Assembly: GCA_964500225.1 (NCBI GenBank)
Contig: CAZCOA010000046.1
Span: forward strand, 1 to 20,966
DNA from: JAAYDY01 sp964500225
GTDB lineage: Bacteria; Planctomycetota; Phycisphaerae; FEN-1346; JAACEH01
Length of the DNA stretch: 20,966 bases
Reading direction: 5' to 3'
Made by a program: the position numbers and the translations under genes. Positions 7,162 through 12,528 of the stretch are shown here, one piece after another (position 1 is the stretch's first letter; every line of letters begins with the position of its first letter). The notes beneath the pieces were generated by a model. That model was not told the origin of the DNA. It did no database searches and saw nothing but the letters and a program-made list of their open reading frames with translations.

Positions 7162-8253
7162 CTAGACGCTGAAACGGATGACCAGGATATCGCCGTCCTG
7201 GACGATGTAGTCCTTGCCTTCGAGGCGGAACTTGCCGGCGGCGCGAACGGCCTTCTCGCTGCCGGCGGCCTTCAGATCGTCGTAGGAGATGACTTCGGCC
7301 CGGATGAAGCCTCGCGCCAGGTCGCTGTGAATGGCCCCGGCCGCCTCTACGGCGGTGGAGTTCTTCGGAATCGGCCAGGCGCGAGTTTCATCGGGCCCCG
7401 TCGTCAGGAATACCACCTGGTCCAGTTCGCGGCAGATGTCCCGCAGCAGGCGTTCGCTCTGAAGGGCGGTGATGCCCAGCTCCTGCATGAACAGCGGCCG
7501 CTCGTCCTCAGGCAATTCGAGGATGTCGCTTTCGGCCTTGGCGCTGATCGCATGTACGGGCAGGCCGACGTCGGCCCATGATGCGGTGATGGCCGCCATC
7601 TGGGCCGCCTGCGATTCGTCCACATTCAGAACGAGGATGGTCGGCTTCTGCGTCAGGAAACCGAAACTCCGTAGCAGGATCTCGTCCTCGGGGCGTTCCA
7701 GCAGTGGCCGCAACGGCTGCTCGGCCTCCAGTGCCTCGCGGCACCGTGCCAGCAGGTGGGCTTCGCGCTCGTGCTGTTCGCGGTCCTTCTTCGGCAGGGG
7801 CTTCTTCAGCGTCGCCTCGACTTTCTCGATGCGGCGGACGACCAGCTCGAGGTCGGCCAGGAAGAATTCGCTACGAATGTCGTTGTAGTCGCGCCGCGGA
7901 TCGACCGATCCCTTGGGGGGCGGTACGGCGTCGCTGTGGAACGCCCTCAGGCAGCAGACGATCGCGTCGGCCTGGCGCAACTGAGCGATGATCCGCGGGC
8001 GTTCAGCGGCGCCGGGACCGCTGTCGAGAATCATCCCTGGCAGGTCCGCCAGTTCGGTCGTGGCATGAACCACCTTGGCCGACTTGTGCAACTCGGCCAG
8101 GAAATCGACCCGTTCGTCGGGGACTCGGATCGTGGCGACGTTCGGATGATCGGCTCGCGCGGGATGGCTGTGGGAATCCAGCGCGTGGCCGCTCAGTGCA
8201 TCGAACAGGGTAGTCTTGCCGGACATGCTCAGGCCGGCCAAAGCGACTCTCAA
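7162..8253 (-). CDS. ychF: YchF/Obg-like P-loop NTPase with TGS domain, divergent P-loop
   Basis: 363 residues. The start is TTG at 8253, supported by GAGGTG five bases upstream. The N-terminal G domain has Walker A GLSMSGKTT (7-15) where YchF normally has a GLPNVGKS-type loop, DLPG (70-73) as G3, and LNVDE (209-213) as G4. The NxxE form of G4 is typical of YchF, which prefers ATP to GTP. A coiled-coil insert (about 130-195) follows, and the C-terminal TGS region ends in YDDLKAAGSEKAV and GKFRLEGKDYIVQDGDI, almost canonical for YchF. In other bacteria the family is ribosome- and stress-linked. It is the first gene of an operon with cinA. The unusual P-loop could alter nucleotide specificity, so it may be a YchF-like paralogue rather than the housekeeping copy. 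Confidence 0.85.
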   Translation of the reverse strand: MRVALAGLSMSGKTTLFDALSGHALDSHSHPARADHPNVATIRVPDERVDFLAELHKSAKVVHATTELADLPGMILDSGPGAAERPRIIAQLRQADAIVCCLRAFHSDAVPPPKGSVDPRRDYNDIRSEFFLADLELVVRRIEKVEATLKKPLPKKDREQHEREAHLLARCREALEAEQPLRPLLERPEDEILLRSFGFLTQKPTILVLNVDESQAAQMAAITASWADVGLPVHAISAKAESDILELPEDERPLFMQELGITALQSERLLRDICRELDQVVFLTTGPDETRAWPIPKNSTAVEAAGAIHSDLARGFIRAEVISYDDLKAAGSEKAVRAAGKFRLEGKDYIVQDGDILVIRFSV

Positions 8254-8294
8254 CGCAACACCTCACTGAACCGCCTGACGCCGAGCTTGCCGGC

Positions 8295-8306
8295 CCGATG
8301 CATCGG
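8295..8306. repeat. 12-bp perfect palindrome in the ychF leader
   Basis: CCGATGCATCGG reads the same on both strands, 42 bases upstream of the TTG start. It could be a protein-binding site or a coincidence in GC-rich DNA. Confidence 0.3.
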
Positions 8307-8388
8307 CTCCTGTTGGATCCCATTGGCCCCACAAGCGGCACACACGCCATGCCGGGCCGTCACAGTCCTCACATACGTTTTCGCCGCC

Positions 8389-8416
8389 ATTCTATTGCCG
8401 TCGCCAGAGACGTCAA
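8389..8416 (-). promoter_or_regulatory. Sigma70-type promoter for the ychF-cinA operon
   Basis: On the minus strand, TTGACG (8416-8411) and TAGAAT (8394-8389) are separated by 16 bases, each matching the consensus at five of six positions. Transcription would start near 8382, giving a leader of about 128 bases. Confidence 0.6.
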
Positions 8417-8643
8417 CCCGTTTCCAGCGGCGTCCCTTGTCACTTTGGGGGCAACCGGTCTGCCGGCGGCATGCGGCCATGTGTGGGCGCGATCGCCGGA
8501 CCCCAGAAGTGCGGCGGGCAGGATGCCCCCGGCCAGGCGCTGTCGGCGGATCAAGCAGGGGGCCGCACCGAAGATACCGGCGCGGAGGTGGTCGCGACGC
8601 GGGAACACACTCTTCAGGTCATATCACTGGGCGGTTGTCGGGC

Positions 8644-9012
8644 TCAGGCCAAGGGGCCTTTACCCTCCGCATTGGCCGCAATCTGCTGCGGTGCGGCGTC
8701 ATTTGTCTGGCCCAGGCCTTTGTTGATGGCTTCCTGGACCTTCTGTTTCATGAGTCGGCCGACTTTGAACTTCACGGTCCATTTGACCGGGACATGCACC
8801 CGTTCGAGTGTTCGGGGATTCTGGGCGACGCGCGGTTTGCGACGTCGAGTTTCGAAGACGCCGAAATCGCGGAATTCGAGCCGATTGCCGGCTGCGAGCT
8901 CGTCGATCACGTCGTCCAGGAACAACTGGATAATCTGCTTTACCAGGACCCGCTTTTCCTTCATGCGGTCCGCAATACGGTCGGTAAGTTGCTTCTTCGT
9001 TATGGTTTGCAT
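8644..9012 (-). CDS. HU/IHF-family DNA-binding protein with C-terminal extension
   Basis: 122 residues; ATG at 9012 preceded by AGGGGA. HU-family proteins are small dimeric nucleoid proteins that bend DNA. The N-terminal helices (TKKQLTDRIADRM) are typical, as are IDELAAGNRLEFRDFGVFE, which leads into the beta arms, and RRRKPRVAQNPRT, which contains the arm-tip proline that intercalates in family members. VHVPVKWTVKFKVGRLMKQKV closes the fold. The usual length is about 90-100 residues; here about 25 extra residues, rich in Ala, Gln and Asn, follow (KGLGQTNDAAPQQIAANAEG). The extension is not Lys-rich, so it is not a histone-like tail. The gene appears to be monocistronic, with its own promoter 240 bases upstream. 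HU and IHF subtypes cannot be distinguished here. Confidence 0.92.
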   Translation of the reverse strand: MQTITKKQLTDRIADRMKEKRVLVKQIIQLFLDDVIDELAAGNRLEFRDFGVFETRRRKPRVAQNPRTLERVHVPVKWTVKFKVGRLMKQKVQEAINKGLGQTNDAAPQQIAANAEGKGPLA

Positions 9013-9250
9013 TGCCGTCCCCTGTTCCAGAGACTACGAACACGCCCTCTTTTCACCAAGCCACGAGATACGGGCGTACGCTGTGCCACGGTACGGACCG
9101 TGTGCGCATCACCGTCCATGACCACCCGCCACTATCCATCTGTCGGCACGAAACTCGCCAGACTTGCCTCGGGACGCTCCAAGTCAGATATGAGTTCCTT
9201 ACGCGCGATACCGCACAGACTAAGCGTTTTGCGTCCCTCGCTTCAACTCT

Positions 9251-9279
9251 ATATTAGACCAGAGTTTATGGCCAATCAA
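9251..9279 (-). promoter_or_regulatory. Sigma70-type promoter for the HU gene
   Basis: Minus strand: TTGATT (9279-9274), 17-base spacer, TAATAT (9256-9251). This is close to consensus with ideal spacing in locally AT-rich DNA. Transcription should begin near 9244. Confidence 0.65.
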
Positions 9280-9292
9280 GTAAAAAGGCTGC

Positions 9293-9319
9293 AAAAAAAA
9301 CAATTCCTCGCAAGGATTT
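9293..9319 (-). terminator. Intrinsic terminator after the UvrB/UvrC-motif gene
   Basis: On the minus strand a short hairpin (TCCT-TGCG-AGGA, extended by two A-T pairs past one mismatch) is followed by G and eight T residues (9300-9293). The stem is short but the T-run is good. It lies about 80 bases after the gene's stop and just upstream of the HU promoter. Confidence 0.5.
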
Positions 9320-9401
9320 CGGGCCACAACTTTCAGAAACCTGTCGAGCGCGGAACTTCTGAAACCACAGAGATACGCGGCCATGCCGTACGTGCTGCCC
9401 G

Positions 9402-10205
9402 CTATGAAACCTTCGGGGGCCCAGGTGGCGGCGTTTCGGCCGGCATCTGTGGCATCGCGGCCAACTGATCACGAAGCCGCGCCGCGGATTCGTAGTCTTC
9501 ACGATCCACGGCGGCTTTCAGATCCCGTTGCAACCGCTGTCGCGGCGTCAGAGGCTTGTTGCGCTGAATGTGCCTCGCCAGCCGTCGCAACCGAGTCAGC
9601 GACTGACGCCACTGACGCCGGTTGCGGTCGTCCAGATGCGACGCCATCTGCTCCAACTGCAGGATCCCTTGGCGCACGTGACGATACGCCTCTTCGTAGG
9701 CGCCCCGCCGCAGCCAGATCATGGCGCGGCTGACGGCCAGCACGCGGACCGTGTACGCCCGATGCCGATCGAACAGATCGCAGTCCTCGGCACGTTCGGC
9801 GCACTGAGCTACGAAATCGAAAGCCCGGAGGTTGCGTGCCGCGTCCGCGGCTGCTCGCTCGTAGTCTCGCTCACGGAAGAGCAGGCCCAGGCGGTAGTGG
9901 TAGATATCCGCCTCCAGGCGAAGACGCTCACAGTCGCCCGGAGTCAGGCCGAAGGAATTCTGTTTGCCGCTCGTGGCGACGGTGGCGTCCCGCAACTGCT
10001 GATAATAGTCGAGATACGACTCGCAGTCCATGGGGCGCAAACCGTCCGGTCGCCCGTCCAGCTCATACTGTTCGAGTCCCATCGGAAACCGCACCTGGAG
10101 TTTTGGTCGCCCGTCTGCCCCGATAATTCGTCGTAGGTAATTGTCCGGATCGAACGGCCATCGCCGCATCAGGCCGGAAATGTCGTCTTTCGATGACACG
10201 GCCAC
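9402..10205 (-). CDS. UvrB/UvrC-motif protein with helical N-terminal region
   Basis: 267 residues. Start GTG at 10205; a second GTG two codons later (10199) is better spaced from AGGTGG, so the true start could be either. The first 60 residues (DPDNYLRRIIGADGRPKLQVRFPMGL) look globular. Residues about 75-215 are Arg/Ala/Leu-rich helices resembling helical repeats (ADIYHYRLGLLFRERDYERA, WLRRGAYEEAYRHVRQGI). Residues about 228-258 form a UvrB/UvrC motif (TPRQRLQRDLKAAVDREDYE, then AARLRDQLAAM), a helical-hairpin protein-interaction module also found in McsA/ClpC-type regulators. No nuclease or helicase domain is present, so this is not a repair enzyme itself. Function unknown; the tail is Pro-rich. 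It is apparently a single-gene unit. Confidence 0.78.
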   Translation of the reverse strand: MAVSSKDDISGLMRRWPFDPDNYLRRIIGADGRPKLQVRFPMGLEQYELDGRPDGLRPMDCESYLDYYQQLRDATVATSGKQNSFGLTPGDCERLRLEADIYHYRLGLLFRERDYERAAADAARNLRAFDFVAQCAERAEDCDLFDRHRAYTVRVLAVSRAMIWLRRGAYEEAYRHVRQGILQLEQMASHLDDRNRRQWRQSLTRLRRLARHIQRNKPLTPRQRLQRDLKAAVDREDYESAARLRDQLAAMPQMPAETPPPGPPKVS

Positions 10206-10243
10206 CTGCCTTTCACCACAACAAGGAGCCTTGCCCTTGTACC

Positions 10244-10249
10244 ATTATA
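10244..10249 (-). promoter_or_regulatory. -10 box (TATAAT) upstream of the UvrB/UvrC-motif gene
   Basis: A perfect TATAAT on the minus strand, 38 bases before the GTG start. No good -35 lies at 16-18 bases; a TTGATA lies at 21 bases. The short leader contains CAAGG...CCTTG, which can pair. Confidence 0.45.
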
Positions 10250-10313
10250 TCGTCATTCAGGCTCCCAGTATATCAACTTCCCAGCAACTATCCCCGCGGA
10301 AGCTTGCCCTCCA

Positions 10314-10362
10314 CGAAAAGAAACTTTCCCTGCCGCTCCGTACCATCAAAACAGCGGGAAGT
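10314..10362 (-). terminator. Possible terminator after the small basic peptide gene
   Basis: On the minus strand ACTTCCCGCTG (from 10362) can pair imperfectly with CAGGGAAAGT (to 10323), and is followed by the T-rich run GTTTCTTTTC. The stem has bulges and an alternative inner pairing, so this is a weak call. Confidence 0.33.
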
Positions 10363-10398
10363 CCATACCGGTTTGGGCAGCCTTGCGGCGGCGTGTCG

Positions 10399-10476
10399 CT
10401 AGTGCTTACGCTGTTTGCGACGCTGGGCGCGCTTCTTGCTGCCGATCTTGCGACGTCGTCTGCACTTTCTGGGCAT
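10399..10476 (-). CDS. 25-residue extremely basic peptide (ribosomal-protein-like)
   Basis: A short gene: ATG at 10476, TAG at 10401-10399, 25 residues starting MPRKCRRRRKIGSKK and ending QRKH. Sixteen of the 25 residues are Lys, Arg or His. The start is supported by GGGAGG five bases upstream (10487-10482). A near-consensus promoter (10576-10548) lies about 65 bases before the first codon, and a GC-rich hairpin stands in the leader. The composition resembles very small ribosomal or ribosome-associated peptides (AURKAIP1/COX24-domain peptides, bTHX, mycobacterial bS22-type), in which R/K clusters wrap around rRNA. I cannot assign it to one of these by sequence alone; a translation role is an inference. 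Genes this short are often missed by automatic annotation. Confidence 0.7.
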   Translation of the reverse strand: MPRKCRRRRKIGSKKRAQRRKQRKH

Positions 10477-10509
10477 AGGCCCCTCCCTTGGTCATCCCAC
10501 AAAGACAGC

Positions 10510-10528
10510 CGCCCCCTCGCCGGGGGCG
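10510..10528 (-). repeat. GC-only hairpin in the leader of the small peptide gene
   Basis: CGCCCCC (10510-10516) and GGGGGCG (10522-10528) form a perfect 7-bp G-C stem with a 5-base loop. It lies in the predicted leader, about 22 bases upstream of the ribosome binding site. No T-run follows, so it is not an intrinsic terminator; it may be an mRNA 5' stabiliser or a protein-binding leader element. Confidence 0.5.
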
Positions 10529-10547
10529 ACAAGCCAATTCAGGCGAT

Positions 10548-10576
10548 TTCATACCCTTTCCGGGCCTCTCTGTCAA
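10548..10576 (-). promoter_or_regulatory. Strong sigma70-type promoter for the 25-residue peptide
   Basis: Minus strand: a perfect TTGACA (10576-10571), 17-base spacer, TATGAA (10553-10548). This is the best -35 box and spacing seen in the window. Predicted start of transcription is near 10541. Confidence 0.7.
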
Positions 10577-10698
10577 GATTTCTTCGCCGTGCGTTGCGTG
10601 TCGGAACCTTCCCGGCACGGGGACGGAACCGCCGGAGTTGGCCGCGGTCACTGCGGGGCCGCCACGTCGGAGATGTTCTGTGGGGCGTTCTGTTGGGC

Positions 10699-10727
10699 TT
10701 GCATTTGTGTTCCCCGCGGTTTACACT
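10699..10727 (+). promoter_or_regulatory. Candidate promoter for trpB
   Basis: TTGCAT (10699-10704), 17-base spacer, TACACT (10722-10727). Both boxes are only partial matches; the spacing and the position, about 80 bases before the GTG start, are suitable. Confidence 0.35.
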
Positions 10728-10813
10728 TCCCCAACGGTCGTGGTGTCTGAAGGTTCTGCCGATCAGGGCATTGCCTGGAGTTGGCTGGGATTTCGTAACA
10801 ACGGAGGTCACGC

Positions 10814-12166
10814 GTGGCACAGGACAAACTGTATCTGACAAACGACGACATGCCCCGGCAGTGGTACAACGTGGCGGCAGACATCAAGCAGTGGCTCACG
10901 CCGCCGCTGGACCCGGCCAATGGCAAACCGATGGACCCGTCGAAGCTGGCGGCCATCTTCCCTGAGAACCTGATCGAGCAGGAGATGTCGGTTGAACGAT
11001 GGATCGACATTCCTGAGGAGGTGCTGGAGGCCCTGGCGGTCTATCGTCCGTCGCCGCTGGTGCGAGCGAGGCGGTTGGAAAAGCTTCTGTGCACCCCGGC
11101 GCGGATCTTCTACAAGAACGAGTCGGTGTCGCCGGCCGGATCGCACAAGCCCAACACGGCCATTGCGCAGGCGTACTACAACAAAGTGGCGGGTGTCCGG
11201 CGCCTGACGACCGAGACCGGCGCCGGGCAGTGGGGGGCGGCCCTGGCCTACGCGACCAATCATTTCGGCCTCGAATGCACCGTGTACATGGTCCGTAAGT
11301 CGTTCGAGCAGAAGCCGTTCCGCAAGTCGATGATGAACATGTTCGGGGCCGAGGTGATTCCGAGCCCGTCCGACAAGACCAAGGCCGGTCGCGACATTCT
11401 GGCCCGTATGCCCGACACCCCCGGCTCGCTCGGTATCGCCATCAGCGAGGCTGTCGAGGACGCCATCGCGCACGATGACGCCAAGTACTCGCTCGGATCG
11501 GTGCTGAACCATGTGTTGCTGCACCAGACGGTCACCGGCCTTGAAGCGAAGAAGCAGATGGCCCTCGGCGGCGTGAAGCCCGACGTGCTGATCGGTTGTT
11601 GCGGCGGGGGGTCGAATTTCGCCGGGCTGGTGTTCCCGTTTGTGCCGGATCGTCTGGAAGGCAAGAAGATCCGCATGGTCGCCGTCGAGCCGGCGGCCTG
11701 TCCGACTATGACCAAGGGCGTCTTCGCCTACGATTATGGGGATACCGGCAAGCTGACGCCGCTGCTGAAGATGTACACGCTCGGTCACGACTTCATTCCG
11801 CCAGGCATTCACGCCGGCGGCTTGCGGTACCACGGTATGGCCCCGCTGGTGTCGATCCTGATTGACCAGGGACTCGTCGAACCGGTCAGCCGTCCCCAGT
11901 TGGCCTGCTTCGAGGCGGCCATCATGTTCGCCAAGACCGAGGGTATCATCCCGGCCCCCGAATCGTCACACGCCATTCGCGTGGCTATTGACGAGGCGCT
12001 GCGGGCCAAGGAGGAAGGTCAGGCCAAGGATATCACGTTCCTGCTGTCGGGCCATGGCCACCTCGATTTGGCGGCGTACGACGATTACTTTGCGGGCAAG
12101 CTGCACGACTACGACTATCCCGAGGACGCCATTGCCGCCTCGATGAAGGGATTGCCGAAGGTGTGA
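10814..12166 (+). CDS. trpB: Tryptophan synthase beta chain, TrpB2 type
   Basis: 450 residues; GTG start at 10814 with GGAGG at 10803-10807. A PLP enzyme that makes L-tryptophan from indole and serine. The PLP lysine is Lys112 in SVSPAGSHKPNTA, the catalytic Glu134 is in TTETGAGQWGAALA, and the phosphate-binding glycine loop is GCCGGGSNFAG. The extended N-terminus (YNVAADIKQWLTPPLDP) and the length of about 450, against about 400 for ordinary TrpB, are marks of the TrpB2 group. This group often stands apart from trpA and may act without the alpha subunit, salvaging free indole. No trp gene is adjacent here, in agreement. The downstream tatA has its own promoter, so trpB is probably monocistronic. 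I saw no leader peptide or attenuator. Confidence 0.93.
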   Translation: MAQDKLYLTNDDMPRQWYNVAADIKQWLTPPLDPANGKPMDPSKLAAIFPENLIEQEMSVERWIDIPEEVLEALAVYRPSPLVRARRLEKLLCTPARIFYKNESVSPAGSHKPNTAIAQAYYNKVAGVRRLTTETGAGQWGAALAYATNHFGLECTVYMVRKSFEQKPFRKSMMNMFGAEVIPSPSDKTKAGRDILARMPDTPGSLGIAISEAVEDAIAHDDAKYSLGSVLNHVLLHQTVTGLEAKKQMALGGVKPDVLIGCCGGGSNFAGLVFPFVPDRLEGKKIRMVAVEPAACPTMTKGVFAYDYGDTGKLTPLLKMYTLGHDFIPPGIHAGGLRYHGMAPLVSILIDQGLVEPVSRPQLACFEAAIMFAKTEGIIPAPESSHAIRVAIDEALRAKEEGQAKDITFLLSGHGHLDLAAYDDYFAGKLHDYDYPEDAIAASMKGLPKV

Positions 12167-12186
12167 CTGCGGCGTGGGCTCTGGGC

Positions 12187-12215
12187 TTGTGAGGCTTCGG
12201 GCGAGCGGCTATAAT
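12187..12215 (+). promoter_or_regulatory. Sigma70-type promoter for tatA
   Basis: TTGTGA (12187-12192), 17-base spacer, and a perfect TATAAT (12210-12215). Predicted transcription start is near 12222, about 20 bases before the ATG, leaving just room for the GGAGG at 12231. Confidence 0.65.
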
Positions 12216-12242
12216 GCATCCTGACCCATCGGAGGATGACGC

Positions 12243-12446
12243 ATGGAGACTCTGGGCTTTCTGAACATCGGCCCGTGGGAGCTGGTGGTTGTGGCCATCA
12301 TCGGGCTGCTCCTTTTTGGCCGTCGTCTGCCCGAGGTGGGGCGCAGCCTGGGCCGCGGTATCGTCGAGTTCAAAAAGGGATTGAAGGACGTTAGCGACGA
12401 CATCGACCGCGACGCCGGCAACGGCGACAAGGGGCAGGAGGCCTGA
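12243..12446 (+). CDS. tatA: TatA/E-type twin-arginine translocase subunit
   Basis: 67 residues; ATG at 12243 with GGAGG at 12231-12235. TatA forms the channel that moves folded, twin-arginine-tagged proteins across the cytoplasmic membrane. Residues 7-25 form the single membrane helix (NIGPWELVVVAIIGLLLF), followed by the hinge FGRRLPEVGRSLG, which has the conserved FG and LPE, then an amphipathic helix (GIVEFKKGLKDV) and an acidic tail. Length and layout are ordinary for TatA. No tatB or tatC is next to it. With its own promoter and a strong terminator it forms a complete single-gene unit. TatA and TatE cannot be separated by sequence here. Confidence 0.93.
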   Translation: METLGFLNIGPWELVVVAIIGLLLFGRRLPEVGRSLGRGIVEFKKGLKDVSDDIDRDAGNGDKGQEA

Positions 12447-12473
12447 CGCCGCCAAGCAATGGCAATTGGTCCA

Positions 12474-12513
12474 CGGGCGGCTTCGTCAACGACGAGGCCG
12501 CCCGGTTTCTTTT
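12474..12513 (+). terminator. Strong intrinsic terminator of tatA
   Basis: A 14-bp stem (12474-12487 with 12491-12504, one G-U pair) around a 3-base AAC loop, followed directly by GGTTTCTTTT (12504-12513). It begins 28 bases after the tatA stop. On the minus strand no T-run follows, so it should not stop aroDE transcripts by the intrinsic mechanism. Confidence 0.9.
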
Positions 12514-12528
12514 CTCGGGGCCCGTTGG

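Larger units (their letters stand above)
8254..8643. other. Gene-free region: leader of the ychF-cinA operon and HU 3' flank
   Basis: 390 bases. The left third (8254-8382) is the probable leader of the ychF-like gene, downstream of the promoter at 8389-8416. It contains a perfect 12-bp palindrome at 8295-8306. A minus-strand reading frame ends here in a TTGA overlap with the ychF start, but its ATG (8390) falls inside the -10 box. In 8417-8643, downstream of HU, I see no recognisable gene, tRNA or intrinsic terminator. Confidence 0.5.
9013..9401. other. Gene-free region: HU promoter, long leader, and upstream terminator
   Basis: 389 bases without a gene. On the minus strand the order is: 3' flank of the UvrB/UvrC-motif gene (9401-9320), terminator-like hairpin (9319-9293), promoter (9279-9251), and a leader of about 230 bases (about 9244-9013) running to the HU start. 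The leader includes the hairpin CACGGT-ACGG-ACCGTG at 9087-9102. The area around 9250-9305 is distinctly AT-richer than the surroundings, as expected for a promoter. I recognise no tRNA or known riboswitch. Confidence 0.5.
10477..10813. other. Divergent promoter region between the small basic peptide gene and trpB
   Basis: 337 bases. The left half holds the minus-strand promoter, leader hairpin and ribosome binding site of the 25-residue peptide. The right half holds a weaker plus-strand promoter candidate and an 80-base leader of trpB. Around 10577-10690 I find nothing beyond GC-rich spacer. An 18-codon minus-strand reading frame at 10648-10704 with a GGGGA upstream was considered and not accepted. 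Confidence 0.5.

Noticed and set aside
8250..8480. A 76-codon minus-strand frame ending at the ychF start
   Set aside because: No ribosome binding site at its first ATG, and its more plausible internal ATG (8390) overlaps the -10 box. Kept as a question in the findings, not as a gene.
8646..8659. AGGCC-AAGG-GGCCT hairpin followed by TTTA on the plus strand
   Set aside because: No plus-strand gene ends here, and on the minus strand it falls inside the HU coding end, so it is not a useful terminator.
9013..9244. A known riboswitch in the HU leader
   Set aside because: I could not match any conserved riboswitch core by eye; only a 6-bp hairpin was found.
7756..9468. A 570-codon open frame on the plus strand across ychF, the gap and HU
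   Set aside because: It crosses two well-supported minus-strand genes and their promoters, has no ribosome binding site, and shows no domain.
10648..10704. An 18-codon minus-strand frame with GGGGA six bases upstream
   Set aside because: Low-complexity Gln/Ala/Asn/Pro product, no promoter of its own, and it overlaps the candidate trpB promoter.
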